From an uncultured Lentisphaeria bacterium (GTDB taxonomy: Bacteria; Verrucomicrobiota; Lentisphaeria; Victivallales; UBA1829): a stretch of 64,000 nt of DNA. Position 1 is the first letter of the stretch. The number at the start of each line of letters is the position of its first letter. The notes under the pieces are model-generated. The model ran no database searches. It worked only from the letters and a program-made list of their open reading frames with translations, and was not told the DNA's origin. The stretch is from the NCBI GenBank assembly GCA_905197955.1, contig CAJKAR010000015.1:28164-92163 (forward strand), read 5' to 3'. Shown piece after piece: positions 32,929 to 41,180 of the stretch. The position numbers and the translations under genes are program-made.

Positions 32929-34200
32929 ATGGATAACAAACTCTCTGCCGATGAAATAAAAGCGGCTCTGGAGCGGATGGGGGATCTTGCAAAGACAGCC
33001 TCCCGGAAACTTGCCGTCGCAACCACCGACGAAAAAAACACATGGCTTCTCGCCATGGCAGATGCCATAGACTCTCAGGCGGAACAGCTGATCGCCGCCA
33101 ATGCTCGCGACATGGAAGCGGGCGCAGCCGCGGGACTCTCCGCTGCAATGCTGGATCGTCTCAAACTCGATCCGAAACGCATTCAGGGAATCTCCGATGG
33201 TCTCCGTCACGTTGCCACGCTTCCCGATCCGGTCGGCAGATCGCTGGAAAAGTTCACGCGCCCGAACGGACTGGAAATCGAGAAAGTCTCCGTGCCGATC
33301 GGCGTGATCGCCATCATTTACGAATCCCGTCCGAATGTAACGGTCGATGCCACGGGTCTCTGCCTCAAAGCCGGCAACGCGGTCATTCTGCGCGGCGGGT
33401 CCGAAGCGATCCATTCGAATCTGGCCCTTGCCAAATGTATCGCCGAAGCCGGAGAGAAAAAAGGGATGCCGCATGGCACCATCCAGATGATCCCATGGAC
33501 CGGACACGATGCCGTCTCCCTCATGCTCAAAATGAATCAGTACATTGATCTGGTGATTCCGCGCGGCGGCGAACGGCTGATCCGCGCCGTGGTGGAACAG
33601 GCAACCATGCCGGTTATCAAGCACTACAAGGGAGTCTGCCACATTTTTGTGGACGAGAAGTGCGATCTCGACCGCGCATGCGACATCATCGAAAATGCGA
33701 AATGCCAGCGCCCCGGCGTCTGCAATGCACTGGAAACACTTCTGATCCATGAAAAAGTTCTGGAGAAGTTCGCCCCCATGCTTGCAAAACGTCTGAGCGG
33801 CGTTGAGTTTCATGCCGATGAACCGTTCCGGAAGTATGTTCCCGCCGCCCTCCCCGCGACCGAAGAGGACTGGTATTGCGAATACCTTGCCCTGAAACTT
33901 GCGGTCCGGACTGTGAAAAGTCTGGATGAGGCGATCGCCCATATCAACAAGTACGGTTCCGGACACAGTGACTCCATTCTGACTTCGATTCCGGAACATG
34001 CGGAAACTTTTCTGAATGAAGTGGATTCCTCCACCGTCTATGCAAACGCCTCGACGCGCTTCACCGACGGCGGCGAATTCGGCTTCGGCGCAGAGATCGG
34101 CATCAGCACCGACAAGCTCCATGCGCGCGGTCCGATGGGCCTCAAAGAATTAACCTCCTACAAATACAAGGTTCGCGGCAGTGGACAGATTCGATCCTGA
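32929..34200 (+). CDS. proA: Glutamate-5-semialdehyde dehydrogenase (gamma-glutamyl phosphate reductase)
   Basis: A 423-residue enzyme of proline synthesis reducing gamma-glutamyl phosphate to the semialdehyde. Family blocks: VPIGVIAIIYESRPNVTVDATGLCLKAGNAVILRGGSEA, IPRGGERLIRAVVEQATMPVIKHYKGVCH, the active-site cysteine region CQRPGVCNALETLLI, and GFGAEIGISTDKLHARGPMGL near the end (each read in shorter stretches). The ATG at 32929 has ACGGAG eight bases upstream; the GTG directly before it is not needed. No proB was seen nearby. The next gene starts inside its 3' end. Confidence 0.96.
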   Translation: MDNKLSADEIKAALERMGDLAKTASRKLAVATTDEKNTWLLAMADAIDSQAEQLIAANARDMEAGAAAGLSAAMLDRLKLDPKRIQGISDGLRHVATLPDPVGRSLEKFTRPNGLEIEKVSVPIGVIAIIYESRPNVTVDATGLCLKAGNAVILRGGSEAIHSNLALAKCIAEAGEKKGMPHGTIQMIPWTGHDAVSLMLKMNQYIDLVIPRGGERLIRAVVEQATMPVIKHYKGVCHIFVDEKCDLDRACDIIENAKCQRPGVCNALETLLIHEKVLEKFAPMLAKRLSGVEFHADEPFRKYVPAALPATEEDWYCEYLALKLAVRTVKSLDEAIAHINKYGSGHSDSILTSIPEHAETFLNEVDSSTVYANASTRFTDGGEFGFGAEIGISTDKLHARGPMGLKELTSYKYKVRGSGQIRS

Positions 34201-34879
34201 CATACCGGAAGCCATCATATTCCCCGGCTGGGGTGTGCCGGGCGAACTCTACTGGAGCTCGCTGGAGCAATCGACCTTTGCTTCCGCCGAGATCTTCGAC
34301 TACGGCTTCTTTGAGGATGAGGAAAGCCCGATGAAAACACCTCTTTTCGACGAGGAGATCCCTCCGGTGATCGTGGGCCATTCCATGGGAGCGATCTTTG
34401 CCGTGCATCTCGCTTTGCAGAATCCCGGAGCGGTGCATCGCCTGATCCTGATCAATCCGTTTCCGAAGTTCGTAAAGGATGAAACATTTCCGTGCGGATG
34501 GGATCCCTCCGCACTGGAAGCCATGAGAGGCGGACTGCAAATCCGTCCGCAGACGGTTCTGAAATCGTTTCTGCGGATGTGCGCCATGCCGGACAAGTTT
34601 GCCGGCACGGTCCCGGAACGTCTGAATCCGCAGGCTCTTGACGACGGATTGAAACTGATTGGGGAAACCGATCTCCGGCAGGCACTTCCGCTGCTGACCG
34701 ATATCCCGGTCTTTGTACTCGACGCGGATGCGGACCGAATCGTGAACACCGAAATGTCCCGCGCCCTCGCAGATGCCTGTCTTGCTGTTCGGCACACATT
34801 CCACGGATGGGGACATTTCATGATTCTGGATCATCCGCAGGAATGCACGGAAAAAATCAGGGAACTGGCCGTCTTATGA
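34181..34879 (+). CDS. BioH-like alpha/beta hydrolase
   Basis: A 232-residue hydrolase starting with GTG 20 bases before the proA stop. The nucleophile elbow is GHSMGA near residue 67. The acid lies in VLDADADRIV and the histidine in GWGHF close to the C-terminus. IIFPGWGVPG near the start and LINPFPKFVKDETFPCGW in the cap region resemble BioH-type pimeloyl-ACP methyl ester esterases. The stop overlaps the start of bioC by four bases. Since bioC makes the methyl ester that BioH removes, a role in ending pimeloyl synthesis is very likely. Confidence 0.82.
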   Translation: MDRFDPDIPEAIIFPGWGVPGELYWSSLEQSTFASAEIFDYGFFEDEESPMKTPLFDEEIPPVIVGHSMGAIFAVHLALQNPGAVHRLILINPFPKFVKDETFPCGWDPSALEAMRGGLQIRPQTVLKSFLRMCAMPDKFAGTVPERLNPQALDDGLKLIGETDLRQALPLLTDIPVFVLDADADRIVNTEMSRALADACLAVRHTFHGWGHFMILDHPQECTEKIRELAVL

Positions 34880-35637
34880 CCGTCTGCAAGGAAAGAGTCG
34901 AGCAAAGTTTCACGCGGGCCGCATCGACTTACGAAGATTTCACTTTTTTCCAGAAACAGTGTGCAGAGGATTTTGCAGCTCTTCTGCGATCCCGTCCCGA
35001 TACAGCCCCCTCCAGAATTCTGGAGGCCGGATGCGGAACCGGACTGCTGACTCGTTATCTCAGAACACTTTATCCTTCGGCGGCCATCTTTTCGACGGAT
35101 CTTTCCGCAGGAATGATTGCATTCTGCCGTTCGCGTTTCGCGGAGGAGAACATGCTCCGCTTTGCCTGCCACGATTTCGATCATGCCTATGAAGAAACCG
35201 GATTCGACCTGGCTGTCTCTTCGCTGAGTCTGCAATGGAGCTCGAATCTCCCCGGTGCGCTGGGGAATCTGGCACGGGCGTTGAAAGAGAAAGGGGAAAT
35301 GCTGATCTCCATTCCGCTTTCATCGAGTCTGTCGCAGATGTACGAGATTTTCCGGAGGTACGGGATGGAGTATCATGGATTGGAGCTGCCGGAGAAAGAA
35401 ACTGTTAAAAAAGCGCTACTCATTGATTTTGAACTAGTTGAATCAGAAATCCGAACCTACAGGGAAAGTTATCCTTCGTTTCACGCGCTGCTGAAGGCGA
35501 TGCGCATGAACGGAACTTCCGGAGGACATTCGGGAACGCCGCCATCCGTATTGAAAGCCCTGTTCCGAGAGTGCGGGACAAAGCCGTTCCCGGTCACTTA
35601 TGAGGTCGGATTCTTCCGGGGGAAAAAACGCACATGA
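34876..35637 (+). CDS. bioC: Malonyl-ACP O-methyltransferase
   Basis: A 253-residue SAM-dependent methyltransferase. Motif I is ILEAGCGTGLLTRYL near residue 48, followed by IFSTDLSAGMI and the DLAVSSLSLQWSSNLPGAL block that is diagnostic for BioC. The N-terminus KERVEQSFTRAASTYEDFTFFQ also matches. The enzyme methylates malonyl-ACP so that fatty acid synthesis can build pimeloyl-ACP for biotin. ATGA overlaps join it to the BioH-like gene before and mtaB after. The later biotin genes (bioF, A, D, B) are not in this window. Confidence 0.9.
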   Translation: MTVCKERVEQSFTRAASTYEDFTFFQKQCAEDFAALLRSRPDTAPSRILEAGCGTGLLTRYLRTLYPSAAIFSTDLSAGMIAFCRSRFAEENMLRFACHDFDHAYEETGFDLAVSSLSLQWSSNLPGALGNLARALKEKGEMLISIPLSSSLSQMYEIFRRYGMEYHGLELPEKETVKKALLIDFELVESEIRTYRESYPSFHALLKAMRMNGTSGGHSGTPPSVLKALFRECGTKPFPVTYEVGFFRGKKRT

Positions 35638-36947
35638 AAACTCTGACCGCCGCCATTGTCACGCTGGGATGCCGTCTGAATCAGGCGGATTCGGCCCTTC
35701 TGACGGGACGTTTCCGGCGCATGAATATCGAAACAGTTCCTTATACGCCCTCCGGAGCGGATATCATTCTGATCAACTCCTGTGCGGTGACGGCAACCGC
35801 CGCGCGGAAGAGCAGGCAGACGGTGCGTCAGTTCCGTCAGCGCCATCCGGAAGCCATTCTCATTCTGACCGGATGTGCCGCGGATGTCGATCGGACCGCC
35901 GTCGATGCCATCGACGGAATCGATCTGATCCTGACCAACGAAGGCAAAAAAGAGCTGGAACCGAAACTCCGATCTCTTCTTCTCGAACGGGGAAAAAACA
36001 TTCTGCCGGCCGCCGCCGAACAACCGCACATCCCATTGGAACAGAACGTGTTCGCAGAACGTGTCCTTTCGGAATTTCCCAGCAGGTCCCGGGCAAATTT
36101 GAAAATTCAGGAGGGATGCAACAACTTCTGCTCCTACTGCATCGTCCCGTTCGCCCGCGGACGGGAACGCTCCCGCGATTTTCAAGAGACCATGGATGAT
36201 TTCAAACGCCTGCTGGATGCCGGATTCCATGAGATCGCTCTGACGGGAATCAACATCTGCGCCTATTCCTGCGAAGGGCGGAGACTGCCCGATCTTCTGG
36301 AAAAACTGGTTTCCATGGAAGGAAATTTCCGTCTGCGGCTCGGCTCCACCGAACCCGGAGAGATCCTTCTGCGCGTCATCGACCTTATGGCGGAAGCAAA
36401 TGGAAAGATCTGCGAATTTCTCCATCCTTCGCTTCAACATGGATCGGATACGATTCTGAAAGCGATGAACCGTCATTATCTGACCGGCATGTATCGGGAA
36501 TTTGTCGATCATGCCCGAAAAAAAGTCCCTCGCATCCACATCGGCACGGATCTGATCGTCGGATTTCCCGGCGAGACGGATGCGCTTTTTGAAGAATCGT
36601 TTGCTTTTGTCAAATCCATCGGCTTTTCGAACATGCATCTGTTTCCGTTCTCGCCGCGCGAAGGAACGCGGGCGGCGCAGATAACTCCGCGGGTACATGG
36701 GGAGCTCGTGGAACAGCGACTTGCACGCCTGCATCAGCTGGCGGATGAGATGTCCGCCGCCTACCGGCGCTCTCTGATCGGATCATGGCAGACGGTAATC
36801 CCCGAAAACTGCTCCGGAGATTCCGGCACGGGCTGGACCGGAAGCTATGTCCGCACCCGGATTCGGAGAGAAGGACTCCGTCCCGGCGAACCGGTACAGA
36901 CGCTCATCTCCGGAATGGACGACTCCGGAATCCTGCTCGGAAACTGA
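35634..36947 (+). CDS. mtaB: tRNA t6A37 methylthiotransferase, MtaB type
   Basis: A 437-residue radical-SAM enzyme adding a methylthio group to t6A37 of tRNA. The N-terminal UPF0004 domain starts with VTLGCRLNQADS (Cys13) and carries SCAVTATA and LTGCAADV. The radical-SAM cluster motif is GCNNFCSYC near residues 160-168, CX3CX2C. Later blocks are FLHPSLQHGSDTILKAMNRHY and IHIGTDLIVGFPGE. A TRAM-like tail completes the protein. It is the last gene of the proA-bioH-like-bioC-mtaB unit, overlapping bioC by four bases. The distinction from MiaB/RimO rests on the LGC.LNQ start. Confidence 0.9.
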   Translation: MKTLTAAIVTLGCRLNQADSALLTGRFRRMNIETVPYTPSGADIILINSCAVTATAARKSRQTVRQFRQRHPEAILILTGCAADVDRTAVDAIDGIDLILTNEGKKELEPKLRSLLLERGKNILPAAAEQPHIPLEQNVFAERVLSEFPSRSRANLKIQEGCNNFCSYCIVPFARGRERSRDFQETMDDFKRLLDAGFHEIALTGINICAYSCEGRRLPDLLEKLVSMEGNFRLRLGSTEPGEILLRVIDLMAEANGKICEFLHPSLQHGSDTILKAMNRHYLTGMYREFVDHARKKVPRIHIGTDLIVGFPGETDALFEESFAFVKSIGFSNMHLFPFSPREGTRAAQITPRVHGELVEQRLARLHQLADEMSAAYRRSLIGSWQTVIPENCSGDSGTGWTGSYVRTRIRREGLRPGEPVQTLISGMDDSGILLGN

Positions 36948-36997
36948 TTCTTTTTCTTCCCGACAAAGAAAAAAGTAAAATCATCCGCTTCAGGGGA

Positions 36998-37026
36998 TTG
37001 ACTTTTTTTTGAAAATGTGTTATACT
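36998..37026 (+). promoter_or_regulatory. Predicted sigma-70-type promoter of the GntR-prepilin-GH71-GH42 cassette
   Basis: TTGACT (36998-37003), 17 bp, TATACT (37021-37026). The leader to the ATG at 37089 is about 55 bases and contains the direct repeats at 37044-37071. Confidence 0.65.
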
Positions 37027-37043
37027 TTAAAACAGAAATTAAC

Positions 37044-37071
37044 TATCACAGAATTTGTTTTTGATATCACA
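37044..37071 (+). repeat. 7-bp direct repeats 21 bp apart in the regulator's leader
   Basis: TATCACA occurs at 37044-37050 and 37065-37071, two helical turns apart, between the -10 element and the regulator's start codon. This could be an autoregulatory operator. A similar 21-bp-spaced repeat of another sequence precedes the regulator at 58488. Confidence 0.4.
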
Positions 37072-37088
37072 ATAAATGGAGACATCCC

Positions 37089-38192
37089 ATGGTGGATCTG
37101 AAGTCCGGGCAAAAACGGCTCCAGCTGGAAGAGGAGTTGAAAAACGAGATCATCTCCGGGAAACTCAAGCCCGGCGACCGTTTTCCAACCTATGAAGAAC
37201 TCAGCAAACGCTATGAAGCCAGCCGGGCGACTTTTCATTATGTTCTGAATCATCTGAAACGGGATCTTTACACGGTCAGTGTGGAACGGAGCGGCACATT
37301 TGTCTCCAAACGTCTCCCCTGCCGGACCCGGATCGGAATGGTATTCCGCCTGGATGAGAACGAAAACGAATTCTGGCACAAAATCTGTCAGGCGGCGGAG
37401 CTCTACAATCGGACCCACTCCGATTATGAATTCATCTTTTTCAGAAGCCGGATCCTTCAGGTGCCTCTGAAAGAGGAGTACCATGAGCTTCACGACCAGT
37501 TGAGACGGCAAATGCTGGCAAGTCTCTTTTTCCCGTTCATTCCGGAAAGTAAAAATCTGCTGGATCTGCTGGATGGATTTCCGAATATTCCGCGGATCCT
37601 CTTCGGGAATCAGAAAAGGGAAGACAAAGAGCCCAGGGTCTGTCTTTCGCCGGACCAGTCCGTGCGTCTTGCCATGCAGCATTTCAAACGCGAAAAGGTC
37701 TGCCGGGTGGCGGCGATTGCGCACGGAGAAATTCCTCAGCTGGCCTATTTCCAGAAAGAGGCAGAAAACGCCGGGCTTCAAACCCGCAGGGAATGGCTGG
37801 TACCGGTTGCACGCGATCTGGATTTTGCAGTGGAAAATTTTACGAGCCTTCTGCTCTCTCTTCCAGCGGATCGAAGACCCCAGGGGCTTTATGTGACAGA
37901 CGACAATCTGCTGAATCAAGTCCAGCGTGCGGTCATCGCATCGGGAGTCCGTGTTCCGCAGGAGCTGAAACTGGTCTGCCATACAAATTTTCCGGATCCG
38001 ACCGCTCCGGTTCTGCCGGTCGAACGAGTCGGCTACGATGTCAAAGCCATTGTCCGGGCAATCATCCGCCTGACCGATATGCACTATGCTGGAGCCCCTG
38101 GACAGAAAATCATCATCCCCGCCGAATATGAACACGATGTGTCAGTCCGTGCCGCAAAAAACGAATCAATCCCCAATGCCGTCAATCATTAA
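37089..38192 (+). CDS. GntR-family regulator with LacI-type sugar-binding domain
   Basis: A 367-residue protein. The GntR helix-turn-helix covers about 8-75 (EIISGKLKPGDRFPTYEELS, YEASRATFHYVLNHLKRD, ERSGTFVSK). The remainder is a periplasmic-binding-like sensor with RIGMVFRLDENENEF, LASLFFPFIPESKNLL, LYVTDDNLLNQVQRA and VERVGYDVKAIVRAIIRL. GGAG lies eight bases before the ATG. It heads the cassette with a prepilin-like gene 18 bp downstream and two large glycosidases. It presumably senses a saccharide derived from the glucan or galactoside they attack. Confidence 0.9.
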   Translation: MVDLKSGQKRLQLEEELKNEIISGKLKPGDRFPTYEELSKRYEASRATFHYVLNHLKRDLYTVSVERSGTFVSKRLPCRTRIGMVFRLDENENEFWHKICQAAELYNRTHSDYEFIFFRSRILQVPLKEEYHELHDQLRRQMLASLFFPFIPESKNLLDLLDGFPNIPRILFGNQKREDKEPRVCLSPDQSVRLAMQHFKREKVCRVAAIAHGEIPQLAYFQKEAENAGLQTRREWLVPVARDLDFAVENFTSLLLSLPADRRPQGLYVTDDNLLNQVQRAVIASGVRVPQELKLVCHTNFPDPTAPVLPVERVGYDVKAIVRAIIRLTDMHYAGAPGQKIIIPAEYEHDVSVRAAKNESIPNAVNH

Positions 38193-38210
38193 ACAAACAA
38201 GGAGAGAAAA

Positions 38211-38981
38211 GTGCAGACTTTACAGAGCGGTTCACAGAAATTCTGTCCCGGCAGAATGACCAAGCGGAAGATTTTCACATTGATAGAATTGCTGGTTGTT
38301 ATTGCAATCATTGCCATTCTTGCCGCGATCCTCCTTCCAGCACTGAACGGAGCCAGAAACAAGGCAAACACCATCAAATGCACCAGCAACATGAAACAGA
38401 TCTCCAATGCCAATCAGATGTATCTCTCCGAAAACGATGACCATCCGGCGACCTGCATTCCGCCGAACAATACGGTCTGGTTCAAAAATCTGGCTCCGTT
38501 TCTGAACAAGCGCCTGAATCTCTGGCACTGTCCCGCGACGGCATCCAGCGAGAAGGATCTCACTCTCGACTATATGAATAATCAGGCATTCAACGTTTTC
38601 CGTCAGAAAGCCGGAATCGGGATCAACGGCTGGGCCTTCCGGGGAAGAACCAATTCCGGAGAACTCAATATCCCCAAAGTCACGAAATTCAAACAGCCCT
38701 CCGTTCTGGTCTACACAGGCGACGGACGAACCGGAGATGAATTCGCCGTAACCGGAAATGATCCGGCAAACAACGGCTGTCTCTATCTTCATCCGGATCA
38801 GGTGATCCCTCCTGTCGAAGCCTCCCAGCCGAACCACTTTTCCTACTGGATGCGGCACAATTCCAATACAGGAATCAATCTGAGTTTTCTGGACGGACAC
38901 GCCCAGACAGTCGCTTCCGGCACATTTCTGCTCTGGAAGAACAATACCACTCTCCGTACACAGCATTTCAGCGGACTCTAA
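38211..38981 (+). CDS. Prepilin-like (pseudopilin-type) protein
   Basis: A 256-residue protein. A GTG start at 38211 is supported by AAGGAGAG seven bases upstream and gives a 20-residue leader. An internal ATG at 38256 would give a short one. The processing and methylation segment is KIFTLIELLVVIAIIAIL then AAILLPALNGAR. The C-terminal block is RHNSNTGINLSFLDGHA, with the histidine eleven rather than nine residues before DG. It lies between the regulator (18 bp) and the GH71-like gene (24 bp). It is predicted to be inserted in the inner membrane and processed by a prepilin peptidase. Confidence 0.9.
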   Translation: MQTLQSGSQKFCPGRMTKRKIFTLIELLVVIAIIAILAAILLPALNGARNKANTIKCTSNMKQISNANQMYLSENDDHPATCIPPNNTVWFKNLAPFLNKRLNLWHCPATASSEKDLTLDYMNNQAFNVFRQKAGIGINGWAFRGRTNSGELNIPKVTKFKQPSVLVYTGDGRTGDEFAVTGNDPANNGCLYLHPDQVIPPVEASQPNHFSYWMRHNSNTGINLSFLDGHAQTVASGTFLLWKNNTTLRTQHFSGL

Positions 38982-39005
38982 TCTACAACATAAGGAACTA
39001 CTCTC

Positions 39006-41180
39006 ATGAAAACCACTCTTCTGCTGACCACCGCAGTCTTCAGCGGCGTTCTTGCACTGCTCTCCGCACAAAACGATCTGCGTTCCGTGGAACAGCTGCC
39101 GATTGATCGCTTCGACGAGTATCAGGCAAACACCTTTCCGCCCTATCCATGGAAGCGCATTGGAAAGATCTCGAAGGATCTTACACTCTCGCTCTCCCCG
39201 GATGCGGAATCCCCCTTCGCCGGAAACAAGGAGACCGGAAAAGGCCTCCTGCTGAACGATAAAAGCGGAAGCGCCGGAAAGAACGCCGGAATCTCCTGCC
39301 GTTTCACCGCCCCGCCGAAAGGCGAGGTCTATCTTGGATTCGATTTTCAATACACACAGGGGAAACAGGGAACGCAGGGGGACGGATTGGATGCAGTCTG
39401 CTCTCTCGACAATGGAAAGCAGGGAGAAGCCATCCGCTTCCACCTCGGGAAAAACGGGAAATTTTCTCTGCAAACCCCATCCGGGAGTCTGAAAGAGTTA
39501 ACTGCCATGGAACCCGGAATCTGGTATCACGTCGCCATCAAATTCTCGGAAGGAAAGGCGGAGATCTCCGTCTTAGACATCCGCGGAGCGTTTACGAATC
39601 CGTACCAGGTCCGAGTCAGAGACAGGAAAAAATTCTTCCGAACCACCGAGAAAATCGCTCTGCCCGATGCAATCCGGCGTCTCTCCTTTTTCAGCTCCGC
39701 CCCGGACTCGGCCACAGGATCGTGGATGCTCGACAATATCTGCATGGCAGGCAAGGTCGATGCCGACCGCACCGCATGGCTCCCCTTCCGTCCGATCGAC
39801 CGCAATACCCTGTATGCCTCAAAGCGCAAAGTCTACATCTACCACTATCCGGTCTACACCCCCGGCTGGAACGCCCAGGATCCCGGACTCGCCTGGCTGA
39901 CCAGAACCATGCTGAATCCCACACTCAATCTCAAAAAAGATCGCAAAGGCTCCGGGACCGAACTGCTGTACCGCCCCTATCCGCGTCCCCCGATGAACGC
40001 CGGACTCAGCAGCGAAACCATGAAAGCCAAAGAGATGGAACAGGAGATCCGACTCGCATCGGCCATGGGGGCGGATGGATTCATCTGCGATTTCCAAAGT
40101 CATCCGAAACAGGCAGGCGGACAGCTCTATTTCACCAACAACTCCTTTGCTCTGATGGATGCGGCACAGAAACATTTTCCGAATTTCAAAATCATTCCCG
40201 CCGTCTACTCCTCCAGCGGAATGAGCGGCATCAACGGAGAATCGGACAAGGGATGCTCTCCGGAAAAATATGCGAATTCCGAAGTTGTCCAGCGCGTTCT
40301 GAAACATCCCGCCGCGCTCCGGACCCCGGATGGAAAAGTCGTCTTCAGCATGTGGCTCACCGAACGCCACAGCGTGGAGTGGTGGAAAAAAGTCATGCAG
40401 ATTCTCGAACAGAAGGGAACACCCATCGCTCTCTTCGCCCAGTTCAACAGTACCGGAAAACTGAAGGACTTCTCGGAAATCTGCTATGGAATGACCAACT
40501 GGGGACCACGCGAACCGGGACGCTACAACTGGACTGAAACGGTTCGTCCGCTGACCGGAATCGCCGCCGTTCCGATCGTCATGCAGGATATCCGGACCCG
40601 CGGGAGCCATCTCTATGAATCGCAGAACACCGCCCTGCTGCGAGGACTCTGGGATCAGGCCATCGCCGACAAGGCCGACTGGACAATTCTCAACACCTGG
40701 AGCGACTATTCCGAACAGGCTATGGCCCCTTCCACTCATATCGGTTTCGCTCCTTACGATCTGAACGCCTACTACACCCAGTGGTTCAAAACAGGCAAAA
40801 AGCCGGAAATCATACAGGACAGACTCTACTACTGCTATCGCCGGAATCATTTCGACGTCAAACAGAACAAGGGCGTCAAATGGAGAGTCACACGCGGCAA
40901 GGCACACAACGACATTGAACTTGTCGCCTTTCTGAAAGCTCCGGGACGCCTCTCGATCCGCATCGACGGAAAACTTTACACCAAGGATGCCCCTGCCGGG
41001 ATCACCTCCTTCAAGGTTCCGATGCCGAAAGACAAAACCTTCGTTCCGGAATTCGCACTTCTCCGCAACGGCAAAACCGTTCTCTCCGCCCGCGGCCGCT
41101 ATACGGTGCTCGGCGAAGTCGAATACCCCCATATGCTCTACTGCGCCGGAGTCATCGCGGAAAACGAGGTGGCCGAATGA
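39006..41180 (+). CDS. Secreted GH71-like endo-alpha-1,3-glucanase family protein
   Basis: A 724-residue exported protein (signal peptide LLLTTAVFSGVLALLSAQ). Residues about 30-250 look like a concanavalin-type beta-sandwich (ISCRFTAPPKGEVYLGFDFQ, GIWYHVAIKFSEGKAEISVL, SATGSWMLDNICM). The catalytic part resembles the GH71 barrel: KVYIYHYPVYTPGW, ASAMGADGFICDFQS, VFSMWLTERHSVEWWKKVMQ and WTILNTWSDYSEQA. GH71 enzymes cut alpha-1,3-glucans such as fungal wall glucan or mutan. AAGGAA lies eight bases before the ATG. Its stop overlaps the start of the GH42-like gene by four bases, so the two are probably translated together. Confidence 0.8.
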   Translation: MKTTLLLTTAVFSGVLALLSAQNDLRSVEQLPIDRFDEYQANTFPPYPWKRIGKISKDLTLSLSPDAESPFAGNKETGKGLLLNDKSGSAGKNAGISCRFTAPPKGEVYLGFDFQYTQGKQGTQGDGLDAVCSLDNGKQGEAIRFHLGKNGKFSLQTPSGSLKELTAMEPGIWYHVAIKFSEGKAEISVLDIRGAFTNPYQVRVRDRKKFFRTTEKIALPDAIRRLSFFSSAPDSATGSWMLDNICMAGKVDADRTAWLPFRPIDRNTLYASKRKVYIYHYPVYTPGWNAQDPGLAWLTRTMLNPTLNLKKDRKGSGTELLYRPYPRPPMNAGLSSETMKAKEMEQEIRLASAMGADGFICDFQSHPKQAGGQLYFTNNSFALMDAAQKHFPNFKIIPAVYSSSGMSGINGESDKGCSPEKYANSEVVQRVLKHPAALRTPDGKVVFSMWLTERHSVEWWKKVMQILEQKGTPIALFAQFNSTGKLKDFSEICYGMTNWGPREPGRYNWTETVRPLTGIAAVPIVMQDIRTRGSHLYESQNTALLRGLWDQAIADKADWTILNTWSDYSEQAMAPSTHIGFAPYDLNAYYTQWFKTGKKPEIIQDRLYYCYRRNHFDVKQNKGVKWRVTRGKAHNDIELVAFLKAPGRLSIRIDGKLYTKDAPAGITSFKVPMPKDKTFVPEFALLRNGKTVLSARGRYTVLGEVEYPHMLYCAGVIAENEVAE

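Noticed and set aside
36950..36980. AT-rich hairpin after mtaB (TTCTTTTTCTT and AAAGAAAAAAG)
   Set aside because: The stem is almost only A-T pairs with a bulge, too weak to call a terminator.
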